From: JBEKCP01 sp049509515
Lineage (GTDB): Bacteria; Planctomycetota; Planctomycetia; Pirellulales; Thermoguttaceae
Reading direction: 5' to 3'
Assembly: GCA_049509515.1 (NCBI GenBank)
Contig: JBEKZV010000015.1
Span: forward strand, 30,043-94,042
DNA length: 64,000 nt
Position 1 is the first letter of the stretch; each line of letters opens with the position of its first letter. The position numbers were made by a program, and so were the translations under genes. Positions 46,018 through 54,295 of this stretch are shown here, in pieces. The notes under the pieces are model-generated. The model was given only the letters and a program-made list of their open reading frames with translations, ran no database searches and was not told the DNA's origin.

Positions 46018-47070
46018 TCAGTGTCGGGTATGGAATGGGTCCTGCCAATGCCTCTCGCGCGGGACTGGGGGAGGGGGCGGAGATGGGGCGCCAGTGCCGG
46101 CAAAAGTGAGGATCGCATCGAGGCGCATCAGCGATGGGCCTAGGACCCCTGCGACCCCGCCGACTTCCGGAATCTTGGAGATCCGCCCCGCTTCCTCTTT
46201 CATTCGCTCGGAGGCCCGCTGCAACTCCGCGCCATACTGCCGCTCCCAGCGTTGCGCTTCCGCCTCGGTCATCTTGAGTTTCGCGTTGTCGTGAATAATC
46301 TTGTCGATCCGGGAGACAACGTTGTCAATGTTGGCGCGTTCGGACCGGGCTGATTTGGCGTCATGCACGCGGCCCAGCGCGGTGGACAAATCGTTGAGCT
46401 CGGCGATCAGTGCCTGGGTGAAGTTGCCCAAGCCGCGCGGCACCCAAGCCCAAGTGCTGGCGAAAACCGCGAGTCCCACGACGCCGATTCCCCCCGCCGC
46501 CGCGATGCCCACGCCCGGGCTGCTCCGCAGGCCGACGAACACGGCCGCGGCCCCGCCCAGGACCAGCAGCAAACCGATGATCTCCGCCGCCCCGCCGAAA
46601 ATCATCAGTAGCCTGAACTGAACGCCAAACAGCGGCAGCACCGTCCCCACGGCCCCGAATCCCGCCAGCCACAAACCCGGCTTGATGAACCTCCAGTCCG
46701 GGCCGGCGGGGCCGGCCAACATCGGCCTCGGCAAGGCGGGCGGCCTGAAGTCCGCGGCGCCGCCCGGTGTGGCGTCCGGCAGCGGCGGCGGGGCAATCGC
46801 GGGCGACAGCGAGTCCATCCAATCGAGATCCCCGCCGCCAGCCGGCGCCGGCGCGACGGCCGGCCTGGACGCGCCGAAATCATCTCCGACCAAGGGCCGC
46901 GGTTCCGCCACCAGCGGCCTCGCCGTGGGAATCGCGTTGGGTGGAGCAGATTCGGGCCCGGAGATCACGAAGCTGTGGCCGCACTGGGCGCATTTTCCCC
47001 GCTTGCCCGCAAGCTCCGGCTTGAACGCATACTGGCGGCCACATTCAGGACATCGAAAGGACATCGCCAT
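46018..47070 (-). CDS. zinc-ribbon membrane protein
   Basis: 350 residues from the ATG at 47070, with AGGAGG 8 bases upstream. The N-terminus is a zinc ribbon: FRCPECGRQYAFKPELAGKR then GKCAQCGHSFVI. A long Pro/Ala linker (residues 45-125) leads to about three transmembrane helices (LWLAGFGAVGTVLPLFGVQF, 'LLMIFGGAAEIIGLLLVLGG', 'GIAAAGGIGVVGLAVFAST'), then a helical domain with RANIDNVVSRIDKIIHDNAK, possibly coiled coil. The combination of zinc ribbon, linker and membrane segments is typical of planctomycete proteins and has no assigned role. It lies convergent to and between the two DUF6504 copies. Confidence 0.72.
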   Translation of the reverse strand: MAMSFRCPECGRQYAFKPELAGKRGKCAQCGHSFVISGPESAPPNAIPTARPLVAEPRPLVGDDFGASRPAVAPAPAGGGDLDWMDSLSPAIAPPPLPDATPGGAADFRPPALPRPMLAGPAGPDWRFIKPGLWLAGFGAVGTVLPLFGVQFRLLMIFGGAAEIIGLLLVLGGAAAVFVGLRSSPGVGIAAAGGIGVVGLAVFASTWAWVPRGLGNFTQALIAELNDLSTALGRVHDAKSARSERANIDNVVSRIDKIIHDNAKLKMTEAEAQRWERQYGAELQRASERMKEEAGRISKIPEVGGVAGVLGPSLMRLDAILTFAGTGAPSPPPPPVPRERHWQDPFHTRH

Positions 47071-47302
47071 CGCATTGACCTCCTGAAAGGACCGGTCGCG
47101 CGCCCTCGCGTAGCGCCGGGTCGAAGCACCTATTTTGCTCAGCCGCCGCGTGGTTGTCGATAGGGGGGAGATGTACTGCCTGGAGGCGGGCGGAAAGGGC
47201 GGTATTTGGTCGTTGCAGAGCGCGGGAGGGATGACAGCCTTCACCCAACTGACTCCCGGAGGGGGAGGGAGCGGAAACGGGGGTGAAGCGGACCGGCTGG
47301 TT

Positions 47303-47347
47303 CTGCGGGCCAACTCCGACGAGATCAAACTCCAGGTCAAGGACCGA
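47303..47347 (+). pseudogene. remnant of the macroglobulin gene 3' end
   Basis: CTGCGGGCCAACTCCGACGA and the following GATCAAACTCCAGGTCAAGGAC repeat the last 45 bases of the macroglobulin gene (45487-45529) with a few changes and no stop. It precedes the second DUF6504 gene as the true end precedes the first, so the two were copied together. The bases just before it (47278-47302) copy the sequence that normally follows DUF6504. Confidence 0.8.
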
Positions 47348-47395
47348 GCGGAGGCGGCAAGTCTCCCCTCTCTCGGATGGAGATGGGATAGTTTG

Positions 47396-47494
47396 TAGGG
47401 TGGGTCGAGCGCAGCGAGCCCCACCACAAGGATTTCCCCGAGAATGGTGGGGCTCGCCGACCATGCTGCGCATGCTGCCCGTCGACCCACCCCA
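47396..47494. repeat. palindromic repeat, GTGGGTCGAGCGCAGCGAGCCCCA family
   Basis: Left arm TAGGGTGGGTCGAGCGCAGC (47396 on) to GAGCCCCACCA at 47426, right arm 47445-47494 with an extra ACCATGCTGCGCATGCTGCC inserted. A perfect copy is at 51498-51576. It lies between the macroglobulin remnant and the second DUF6504 gene. The 477-base gap 47071-47547 holds these repeats and no other gene. Confidence 0.85.
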
Positions 47495-47547
47495 CATGTT
47501 GTGTCCCGCAGGCGAGAGGTGAAACATTCACAACCTCGGAGGTGCCC

Positions 47548-47865
47548 ATGCCCGAGCAATTTATTGGCGCAGCGATTCAACCGGTCGTCGAAACGCTCCA
47601 CGCCGGCCGCATGGGCGCGGGCGAACCCGGGCTGCCTCGGCAATTCCGCTGGCGCCGCCGAACCATCCAGATCGCCCAAGTGCTGAGAACCTGGCGGGAA
47701 ACCGGCCCCTGCCGCCACGGCAGCGGCGAGGCGTACGTCCGCAAGCACTGGTTCGAAGTGCTGACCGACTCGGGCGAAACCATGAGAATCTATTTCGAGC
47801 GGCAGTCCAGATCGCGGAACCGCAAGGCCCGCTGGTGGCTGTTCACCGTCGAAAGCCCTGCGTGA
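47548..47865 (+). CDS. DUF6504-like protein, copy 2
   Basis: 105 residues from the ATG at 47548, with GGAGG 7 bases upstream; a GTG at 47542 is less likely. It is a paralogue of the gene at 45533 (QFIGAAIQPVVETLHAGRMG, 'WRETGPCRHGSGEAYVRKHW', 'FEVLTDSGETMRIYFERQSR'). The 3' flanks are also alike (GAGCCCCCGA, then GTCGGGCGGTCGAAACGGGG), showing a segmental duplication of about 450 bases. Unlike copy 1 it has its own strong ribosome-binding site and is separated from the macroglobulin remnant by a palindromic repeat. Both copies remain open, so selection may be keeping them. Confidence 0.75.
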   Translation: MPEQFIGAAIQPVVETLHAGRMGAGEPGLPRQFRWRRRTIQIAQVLRTWRETGPCRHGSGEAYVRKHWFEVLTDSGETMRIYFERQSRSRNRKARWWLFTVESPA

Positions 47866-47867
47866 GC

Positions 47868-48000
47868 CCCCGAGGGTCGGGCGGTCGAAACGGGGGGTGA
47901 AACGGACCGGGCGGTTCTTCCCGCAGTCAGGTAATGTGTCCCCGGACCTTGGCGGACCTTGGACCTTGCCCAGACCTTGTGTCCCCAGACTTTGTCAGAC
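47868..48000. repeat. duplicated 3' flank of DUF6504 and GGACCTT-rich stretch
   Basis: Bases 47868-47945 copy 45853-45930 with small changes. They are followed by CCTTGG/ACCTTG-rich imperfect repeats to about 48000. The 320-base gap to 48185 otherwise shows no gene. Confidence 0.65.
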
Positions 48001-48185
48001 CCGTGTAGCCAAAACTGTACCTGCCCCGTCTTCCACTAGGTGAGTCCCAGGCCGCTCCAACATTGCGGGGCTGCTGTTTTCCGGGTATGAAGGAGTTAGC
48101 GGGGCCGCGCCGCTACCCCGCTGATTTTTCAACCGGCGCGGGCGCTCGAGCGATCCCCGCGCGACAAACATCACGGTCGAAAGCA

Positions 48186-49790
48186 ATGGCCCCCCACGCG
48201 AAACACACTGTGGCAGACTTCCCGGAAGTGGCGCTGCAATGGGACGCGCAGCGGAACGGCGATGCCCGTCCTGAGAGCATTGCCGCAGGCGCGAGAAAAA
48301 AGTTCTGGTGGGTCTGCACGAAAGGACCGGACCACCTTTGGCAGGCATCCCCCAACGGCCGGATCAAGGTCGTCGGCAGCGGGCGCGCGCGGCGCACTGT
48401 GATCCGGGGTTGCCCGGCGTGCGATGGAAAGCAGGCTTCGGTGACGAACTCGCTCGCGGCGCTATTTCCCCAGACAGCCGCTGAATGGCACCCAACCAAG
48501 AACGGAGATGTCACGCCAGACAAGGTGGTAGCTCGGTCGGGTAAGCGTTACTGGTGGAAATGCCCCAAGGGGAGGGACCACGAATGGGAGGCGACACCCA
48601 ACAACCGGACACCCAGCAACGGCGTGAACGGGACCGGGTGTCCCTGCTGTTCCGGGCAGAAGCTGTCGGTGACCAACTGCCTGGAGACCCTGCAACCGGA
48701 GTTGGCGAAGCAATGGCATCCCGAATTAAACGGCGGACTGACGCCGCGCGACGTCCTAGCGGGGACGAGCAAGAGTTACTGGTGGAAATGCCCGCAGGGG
48801 CCAGATCACGAGTGGCCTAAGTCTCCCAACCAGCGCGTTAGCAAAGGCGCCGACTGCCCATTCTGTCGTGGCCTCCGCGTTTCTGTTACAAACAGCTTGG
48901 CCACCCGGTTCCCCGACATGGCGAAGTTCTGGCACCCTACCCTAAATGGAAGTGTGGCCCCAAGCGACATAACCTACGGCAGTGGCCGTGAGTACTGGTG
49001 GAAGTGTCCCAAGGGTCCGGATCACGAATGGGAACGGTCCCCAAACGACATGGTGAACGAGAGAGCGGCGATCTGTCCGTTTTGCTCAAACTTACGCCTG
49101 TCCATCACGAATTGCCTAGCGACCAGATTTCCTCGGATTGCCGCTGAATTCCATCCCACGGCGAACATTGAGGTCGCGACTGGACGGGTTCTCACGGCAA
49201 GGGACGTCATTGCGGGGAGCAAAAGGGAAGTTGTTTGGCGGTGCAGCAGGAATCGAGACCACGAGTGGCCTGCCCCCCTGGTTCGCCGCACCGGGAATCG
49301 CACAGGCTGCCCGTGGTGCCGAATTACCCCGCGGTCCAAAGTGGAGATCTTCATCGCGTTCGAACTCGCGCATGTTATTGGGTTCGACCCCACCGAACAC
49401 AAATTGCGCGTCGGCAAGAAGGTGCTGGACGTTGATGTGCTCATACGCCGGCTGTCGCTCGTGGTGGAGTATGACGGGTCTTACACGCACAGGGGTAAGG
49501 TGATGGCCGACCGTCGAAAGACGGAACAACTCCGCCGGGCAGGGTGGACCGTGGTCCGTATGCGCGAGGAGCCTCTCAAGCCGCTGACACATTTTGACGT
49601 CCGCGTCCCGGTGATCCGCGCCCGCGACGAGTCAGCAATCAAACGGGGCGTCGACGACGTTCTTCGGCAGATTGCGAAGGTGCAAGGGATCCGATTTCCC
49701 AGGGCGGCAGTCTATCTGCGGCGCACCCACTGCGCGAACATGCGAGCAGCAGAACGTCACATCGCGGAGCTGCTTGCGACGCTGGTTTGA
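48186..49790 (+). CDS. five-zinc-ribbon (DUF4379-like) protein with C-terminal nuclease domain
   Basis: 534 residues from the ATG at 48186; the frame is open back to 48063 but the first repeat begins here. Five units of about 75 residues each carry WWKCPKGPDHEW, then CPFC, then SVTNSLATRFP and EWHPTKNG. The C-x-H and C-x2-C ligands of the probable zinc-ribbon domain DUF4379 repeat in all five. The C-terminal 150 residues (FIAFELAHVIGFDPTEHKL, 'VLDVDVLIRRLSLVVEYDG', 'ADRRKTEQLRRAGWTVVRMR') look like a Vsr/DUF559-type PD-(D/E)XK nuclease, with Asp in DVDV, Glu in VVEYDG and Lys in RRKTEQL. Zinc ribbons plus nuclease suggests DNA or RNA recognition and cutting, perhaps mobile-element or defence related; no partner gene is adjacent. 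Confidence 0.78.
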   Translation: MAPHAKHTVADFPEVALQWDAQRNGDARPESIAAGARKKFWWVCTKGPDHLWQASPNGRIKVVGSGRARRTVIRGCPACDGKQASVTNSLAALFPQTAAEWHPTKNGDVTPDKVVARSGKRYWWKCPKGRDHEWEATPNNRTPSNGVNGTGCPCCSGQKLSVTNCLETLQPELAKQWHPELNGGLTPRDVLAGTSKSYWWKCPQGPDHEWPKSPNQRVSKGADCPFCRGLRVSVTNSLATRFPDMAKFWHPTLNGSVAPSDITYGSGREYWWKCPKGPDHEWERSPNDMVNERAAICPFCSNLRLSITNCLATRFPRIAAEFHPTANIEVATGRVLTARDVIAGSKREVVWRCSRNRDHEWPAPLVRRTGNRTGCPWCRITPRSKVEIFIAFELAHVIGFDPTEHKLRVGKKVLDVDVLIRRLSLVVEYDGSYTHRGKVMADRRKTEQLRRAGWTVVRMREEPLKPLTHFDVRVPVIRARDESAIKRGVDDVLRQIAKVQGIRFPRAAVYLRRTHCANMRAAERHIAELLATLV

Positions 49791-49804
49791 GCGAGGCCGG
49801 AAGA

Positions 49805-49866
49805 GGGGACATCGCTCATTAACGCCCCCGTCGTGCTTCCTCTCCCTGAATATGAGTGATGTCCCC
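49805..49866. repeat. palindromic repeat GGGGACATC, left copy
   Basis: Arms GGGGACATCGCTCAT and ATGAGTGATGTCCCC (one mismatch) enclose about 30 bases with TCGTGCTTCCTCTCCCTGAA. A direct copy is at 51209-51270, on the other side of the secreted-protein gene. The 266-base gap to 50056 also has three copies of CCGTTCCGACGCCC. Confidence 0.85.
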
Positions 49867-50056
49867 CTTTCCGCTCCCCCTTTCCGCTCCCCCCTTTCCG
49901 CTCAACACTAGCTGCGTCCCCGTTCCGACGCCCCCGTTCCGACGCCCCCCGTTCCGACGCCCTGTAAGATCATACGTTATTCGCGTAAATGCCAACCGCG
50001 CGCGGCCGGGGACGGCCCGGCGCCGCGTCCGGCGACCAAACGGCTATTGGCCAATC

Positions 50057-51160
50057 CTACGGGCGACCGCTCGGTGCGGGGCCGCCCTGCGCCGCGGCCT
50101 TCCGCGACAGTTCGGCCAGCCCGGCCGGCATCGCCACCGTCACCTGCACCTGGTCTTCCTTCCGCTCGATCTTCGTCCCGGAAAGGGTCTGGCCCCAAAC
50201 GTCCCACAACGGTTCGGCCAGTTCCGGCTGCCGGTCCTTGGGCGAATTCTTTCGCAGCGCGTCGAGGAACTTTTTTTTCATGGCCAGCGAGCCGGTCAGC
50301 GTGGATTCAAGACGCTTGGCTGCCGCCTCGTCGGATGCGGCGACCTGCCCGCGGGCGAGCGTGTCGCCGCTGAATCTCAACACGAGCGACAAAGATTTGA
50401 CGTCCCGGAGGAGCGTCTTGACCTCAGCGGGCGTGTTCTTGTCGTGGGCCAGCGCGTCCCGCAGCGGCTCGCCGAGGTTTTTCTCCAAGCGGGAGATCGC
50501 CGGCGCGGCGACGAATGTGATGACCACGTCTTCGTTCTGGGATTGGCCGCGAAGCTGGGTCAACAGCGGCGCCTCGGTTTCCTTGGGGCGAAGCATCTTG
50601 CGCAGCGTCGGCTCTGGGGCGACGACGATCGTGCGGGCGTCGGCCACGTACGCCGCCATGGGGACCTTAGCCATAGCGGCCGCCTGGCTCTTGTAGTACG
50701 TCTGGCCGGCGAACTCGCCCGGTTCGAGGTCCTTGAAGATCTGCCCGAGCAACTCCCGGCCCGAGACGTTCTTCTCGAATTGAACGATCAGTGCCGGGGA
50801 GAAGATCACGTTCCCGCCGGGGAAGGGGTCGATGAACACCAGCACCCGGCGGACCTTGGCCGGTTGGATCGCCTGGTTCAGCTTGTCCAGGTCCACTCCC
50901 GGAATGTCGGCCGGCACGTCCGGCAACTCCGCCAACAGCAGCGCCGCCAACACCGGCGACTTGATTATGCGACCGGGATGGAGCACAACCACCGCGCAGA
51001 AGTCCGGCGCGATGAAGCTGGAAACCTTTACCGGCGCCGCTTTCGCGCCGCCGGCCGCTGGGCTCGCGGGCCTCTCTTGGGCCAAAGCGGCCGAGCGGCC
51101 GATGGCCAGGCCGCCCGCGATGAACCCGATCGCCAAAACGCACAGACAAGTCTGCCGCAT
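50057..51160 (-). CDS. secreted protein of unknown function
   Basis: 367 residues with a clear signal peptide (CLCVLAIGFIAGGLAIGRSA, cleaved near ALAQ) and GGAGG 7 bases before the ATG. The mature protein is mixed alpha/beta, with FIAPDFCAVVVLHPGRIIKS, 'VRRVLVFIDPFPGGNVIFSP', 'ADARTIVVAPEPTLRKML' and 'VVITFVAAPAISRLEKNL'. Planctomycetes carry many such repeats-of-one-domain exported proteins; the pattern resembles families named 'DUF3352-like' only loosely. No enzyme motif is visible. The gene is bracketed by direct copies of a 62-bp palindromic repeat. Confidence 0.65.
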   Translation of the reverse strand: MRQTCLCVLAIGFIAGGLAIGRSAALAQERPASPAAGGAKAAPVKVSSFIAPDFCAVVVLHPGRIIKSPVLAALLLAELPDVPADIPGVDLDKLNQAIQPAKVRRVLVFIDPFPGGNVIFSPALIVQFEKNVSGRELLGQIFKDLEPGEFAGQTYYKSQAAAMAKVPMAAYVADARTIVVAPEPTLRKMLRPKETEAPLLTQLRGQSQNEDVVITFVAAPAISRLEKNLGEPLRDALAHDKNTPAEVKTLLRDVKSLSLVLRFSGDTLARGQVAASDEAAAKRLESTLTGSLAMKKKFLDALRKNSPKDRQPELAEPLWDVWGQTLSGTKIERKEDQVQVTVAMPAGLAELSRKAAAQGGPAPSGRP

Positions 51161-51208
51161 GAGTCACCTCCGCAGAAGAGAATTTGGGGAAATCGGTTGG
51201 GCCGGGAA

Positions 51209-51270
51209 AGGGCACATCACTCATTAACCCCTCCGTCGTGCTTCCTCTCCCTGAATATCGGTGATGTCCC
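51209..51270. repeat. palindromic repeat GGGGACATC, right copy
   Basis: Copy of the element at 49805-49866, same orientation, about 85% alike by eye. The CTCCGTCGTGCTTCCTCTCC core is shared. The 464-base gap 51161-51624 contains this repeat, a GGGGTCGGGAGTC inverted repeat (51376-51420), the macroglobulin remnant and the next repeat. Confidence 0.85.
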
Positions 51271-51429
51271 ATTTTCCGCCTCTTGTCTGCCATCGCACGG
51301 CCCTCCGAAGCCCGTGGGGTAAAGGCCCACCGCACATTACCCCGCCGGAGACGTAAAAAAACAGGCCCGCAAATGGGGTCGGGAGTCTTTTCCATCGCCG
51401 GGCCTGCGGGCCCGACTCCTTTGCAGGCC

Positions 51430-51479
51430 CCGAACTGTGGGCGAACTCCGCCGCCATCGAACTGCGGGTCCAGGACTGA
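51430..51479 (+). pseudogene. second remnant of the macroglobulin 3' end
   Basis: GAACTGTGGGCGAACTCCGC then CGCCATCGAACTGCGGGTCCAGGACTGA matches the last 45 bases of the macroglobulin gene including the stop. It is more diverged than the remnant at 47303 and is not followed by a DUF6504 gene. Confidence 0.65.
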
Positions 51480-51497
51480 GGGGCTGTGAATCATTGT

Positions 51498-51576
51498 CGG
51501 GTGGGTTGAGCGCAGCGAGCCCCATCACAAGAATTCGCCCGAAAAATGGTGGGGCTCGCTGCGCTCAACCCACCCG
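51498..51576. repeat. palindromic repeat with perfect 27-bp arms
   Basis: CGGGTGGGTTGAGCGCAGCG (51498 on, to 51524) and its exact complement at 51550-51576. Same family as 47396-47494. A GCCCGCCCGCTAAACGGC unit follows at 51600. Confidence 0.9.
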
Positions 51577-51624
51577 ATATCTCCAACACGGCGGGCAAGC
51601 CCGCCCGCTAAACGGCTAAAGGCG

Positions 51625-52635
51625 CTACCCGGTTGCGCAGCACTTCTCTTTGTGCTCTTTCTGCAGGGCGGCGCGGACCGCTTCGAGCTGGCCGGCCGAG
51701 CCGAGCTTCGTGTTCTTGTGCACGATGTAGTCGGCGTAGGCCTGCATGAAGACTTTTCCGGGCGGGCGGAGGTCGAAGTTCGCCGGGTCGTCGCGGAACG
51801 CCTCGCGGTGAATGGCGCACCACACCAGGCGGCCGTCGGTGTCGATGTTCACCTTGCACACGCCCAGCTCGGCGGCCGGCAGATACTGGTTCTCGTCCAC
51901 GCCGCAGGTGTCCTTCATCTTGCCCCCGGCGCGGTTGATACGGTCGACCCATTCCTTGGGCACGCTGCTGGAGCCGTGCATCACCAGCGGGAAGTTCGCC
52001 GGCAGCACCTTCTGGATCTCCGCCAGCCGGTCGAGGTGCAGGCTCTGCCTGCCGGAGAACTTGTAGGCCCCGTGCGAAGTGCCGATGGCCACCGCCAGCG
52101 AGTCGCAGCCGCTCTTCTCGACGAACTCGGCGGCCTCGCCGGGATCGGTGAGGCACACGCTGCCGCTGACGTCCTCCTCGACCCCGCCGAGCTGCCCCAG
52201 CTCCGCCTCGACCACGATTCCCTTGGCATGGGCCCGCTGGGCCACCCGCCGCGTGATCTCGATGTTCTTGGCCAGCGGCTCGTGCGAAGCGTCGATCATC
52301 ACCGAGCTGTAGAAGCCGCTCTGGATGCAGTCGTAGCACGCCTCCTCGGTCCCGTGGTCCAGGTGTACCGCGAAGATCGACTCCGGAAACACCTGGTCGG
52401 CCGTGCGGATCATCGCCTCCAGGAACCGCTTGTCCGAATACGACCGGGCTCCGCGGGAGATCTGGAGGATGAACGGGGCGCTCAGGTCCGGACGGGGCGG
52501 GTCGCTGTTGGACGCCGACTTGCCCAAGTTCCCGCGGAACAGACCGACCGTCTGTTCGAGATTGTTGATGTTGTATGCGCCGACGGCATACGTGCCGTAG
52601 GCGTGCTGAAAGAGTTCCTTGGTGGTAACAATCAT
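51625..52635 (-). CDS. fba: class II fructose-bisphosphate aldolase
   Basis: 336 residues from the ATG at 52635; the open frame extends to 52827 but lacks family similarity. The enzyme splits fructose 1,6-bisphosphate with a divalent metal in glycolysis or runs in reverse for gluconeogenesis. Motifs: FQHAYGTYAVGAYNINNLEQ, 'FAVHLDHGTEEACYDCIQSG' with catalytic Asp and zinc His, 'FYSSVMIDASHEPLAKNIEI', 'VVEAELGQLGGVEEDVSG', 'AVAIGTSHGAYKFSG' and 'LVMHGSSSVPKEWVDRINRA'. The metal ligands and the phosphate-binding GTSHG/HGSS loops look intact. Length fits the class IIB-like single-chain enzymes. It is a single gene with palindromic repeats after it. Confidence 0.95.
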   Translation of the reverse strand: MIVTTKELFQHAYGTYAVGAYNINNLEQTVGLFRGNLGKSASNSDPPRPDLSAPFILQISRGARSYSDKRFLEAMIRTADQVFPESIFAVHLDHGTEEACYDCIQSGFYSSVMIDASHEPLAKNIEITRRVAQRAHAKGIVVEAELGQLGGVEEDVSGSVCLTDPGEAAEFVEKSGCDSLAVAIGTSHGAYKFSGRQSLHLDRLAEIQKVLPANFPLVMHGSSSVPKEWVDRINRAGGKMKDTCGVDENQYLPAAELGVCKVNIDTDGRLVWCAIHREAFRDDPANFDLRPPGKVFMQAYADYIVHKNTKLGSAGQLEAVRAALQKEHKEKCCATG

Positions 52636-52902
52636 CGCCTTGATCCTGTGGTGAGAGTCCGTGCCAGCCCGAACACCTAATTCTAGGTTGTTCTGCCGAC
52701 CGCGGGGAGGCCACCTTGCCCCGCGGGCCAGTCCAGTAAGGCCGACTCGCCCGCCCCACATAACTCTACGGTGGGGTATATGACGGCCACAATTTGGTAT
52801 CTGGGCCGCCCCGCACCTCCTATACAATAATCTGGCTTCTGGTTAGGATGGAGGCGGATGGAGGCGGAGGGAGGCGGGAGCTTCGCGGCGGGAGGGCACG
52901 CC

Positions 52903-53244
52903 ATGTCGATCCGCGTCGTCTGTCCGAACGGCCACGCGCTGCAGGTGAAGAACGAGTGGGCGGGCAAGACGGGTCTCTGCCCCACGTGCAAGACACCGGT
53001 CGAGATCCCCCATCCGTCCATGGAGGATTTCTCGGAGGATTCGATCATGAACCTGCTGGGCCGGCCGGCGGCCGCCGCCGCGCCTTCCGCCAGGCCGGCC
53101 AAGCCCTCGGGTGGTGTGGCGGCTGGCGACGGCCGGCAGCAGCCCCCCAAGAAGGCTTGTGAGAAGTGCAAGCAGGAGATCCCCAAGGAAACGGCGATTT
53201 GTCCCTACTGTCGTACCTTTGTCGGCAGCGTGGGCGGGCACTGA
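52903..53244 (+). CDS. two-zinc-ribbon protein
   Basis: 113 residues from the ATG at 52903, with GGAGGG 8 bases upstream; an earlier ATG at 52858 is less likely. An N-terminal ribbon (VVCPNGHALQVKNEWAGKTG, LCPTCKTPV) has Cys/His and Cys-x2-Cys pairs, an Ala/Pro-rich linker follows, and a second ribbon (CEKCKQEIPKETAICPYCRT) closes the protein. Such proteins are soluble and probably bind protein or nucleic acid; the role is unknown. It lies 22 bases before phoH, so it may be cotranscribed with the phoH-pgpH-ybeY-corC group. Confidence 0.78.
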   Translation: MSIRVVCPNGHALQVKNEWAGKTGLCPTCKTPVEIPHPSMEDFSEDSIMNLLGRPAAAAAPSARPAKPSGGVAAGDGRQQPPKKACEKCKQEIPKETAICPYCRTFVGSVGGH

Positions 53245-53266
53245 GATTCTGCTATACTAGAAGTGG

Positions 53267-54229
53267 ATGAGCGAAACAGACATCTCGGTCGTTGATTCCA
53301 AGGACTTGGTCACACTCTTCGGCGCGTGCGATCAGCATGTGCGGCGGATTCGGGACGCGTTGGGGGTCAGTATCTCGGCCCGCAACGGTCGCATCCACGT
53401 CGAGGGGGACCAACAGGCGGTGGCCCAGGCCACTGAGGTCCTCGAGGAGCTTCAGGCCTATGCCCGGCGGCACGGCGGGCTGGCGGCGGACGACGTGGCG
53501 CGGGCCCTGGCGGGGGCCGACAGCCACGAGGAGGTGCCAAGGCACCCACCGCTGGTGGTGTTCATGCCCGGCCGGCAGATCCGCGCCCGTACCCCGGGCC
53601 AGGCCCGTTACCTTGACGCCATCGCCCAGAACGACGTCGTGCTGTGCCGCGGACCGGCCGGCACGGGGAAGACCTACCTGGCGGTCGCGGCGGCGGTGGC
53701 CGCGCTGCGGGCCGAGCGGATCCGCAAGCTCGTGCTGGTGCGCCCGGCGGTCGAGGCGGGCGAGAGCCTCGGATTCCTCCCCGGCGACCTGGCGGCCAAG
53801 ATCAACCCCTACCTCCGGCCGCTGATGGACGCCCTGCACGAGATGATGGACCATGACCTCATCCAGCGGTACACTGAGCAGGACCTGATCGAGGTCGTCC
53901 CCCTGGCCTACATGCGGGGCCGGACGCTCAACGAGGCGTTCATCATCCTCGACGAGGCCCAGAACACCACGGTTGCCCAAATGAAGATGTTCCTGACGCG
54001 GATGGGGGTGGGCTCGAAGATCGTGGTCTCCGGCGACACGACGCAGATCGACCTGCCGCCGCACACCCGCAGCGGACTGATCGACGCCCTGGAGCGGCTG
54101 GCCGGGATCGAGGGGATCGCCTCGATCAAGCTCGGCCGCGGCGACATCGTCCGCCACCCGCTGGTCCAGCGGATCGTCCACGCATACGAGCATGGGCCGG
54201 CGAAGCGGCCGCCGGGGGGCTCCTCATAA
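53267..54229 (+). CDS. phoH: PhoH family ATPase
   Basis: 320 residues. PhoH is a P-loop ATPase related to the N-terminal part of superfamily I helicases and probably acts on RNA. The N-terminal KH-like segment (GVSISARNGRIHVEGDQQA) precedes the ATPase: Walker A GPAGTGKTYLAVAAAV (about residue 128), 'LVLVRPAVEAGESLGFLPGD' , 'PLAYMRGRTLNEAFIILDEA' with Walker B, then QNTTVAQMKMFLTRMG and 'VVSGDTTQIDLP'. All signature motifs are present. The next genes, pgpH and ybeY, are the usual neighbours of phoH across many bacteria, linking it to rRNA maturation. Confidence 0.97.
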   Translation: MSETDISVVDSKDLVTLFGACDQHVRRIRDALGVSISARNGRIHVEGDQQAVAQATEVLEELQAYARRHGGLAADDVARALAGADSHEEVPRHPPLVVFMPGRQIRARTPGQARYLDAIAQNDVVLCRGPAGTGKTYLAVAAAVAALRAERIRKLVLVRPAVEAGESLGFLPGDLAAKINPYLRPLMDALHEMMDHDLIQRYTEQDLIEVVPLAYMRGRTLNEAFIILDEAQNTTVAQMKMFLTRMGVGSKIVVSGDTTQIDLPPHTRSGLIDALERLAGIEGIASIKLGRGDIVRHPLVQRIVHAYEHGPAKRPPGGSS

Positions 54230-54295
54230 GTCCGGGTACAGGGGCAAACAGTAGAGCCCGCCGGCACACGGATACGTTGAGACTACACGACGATC

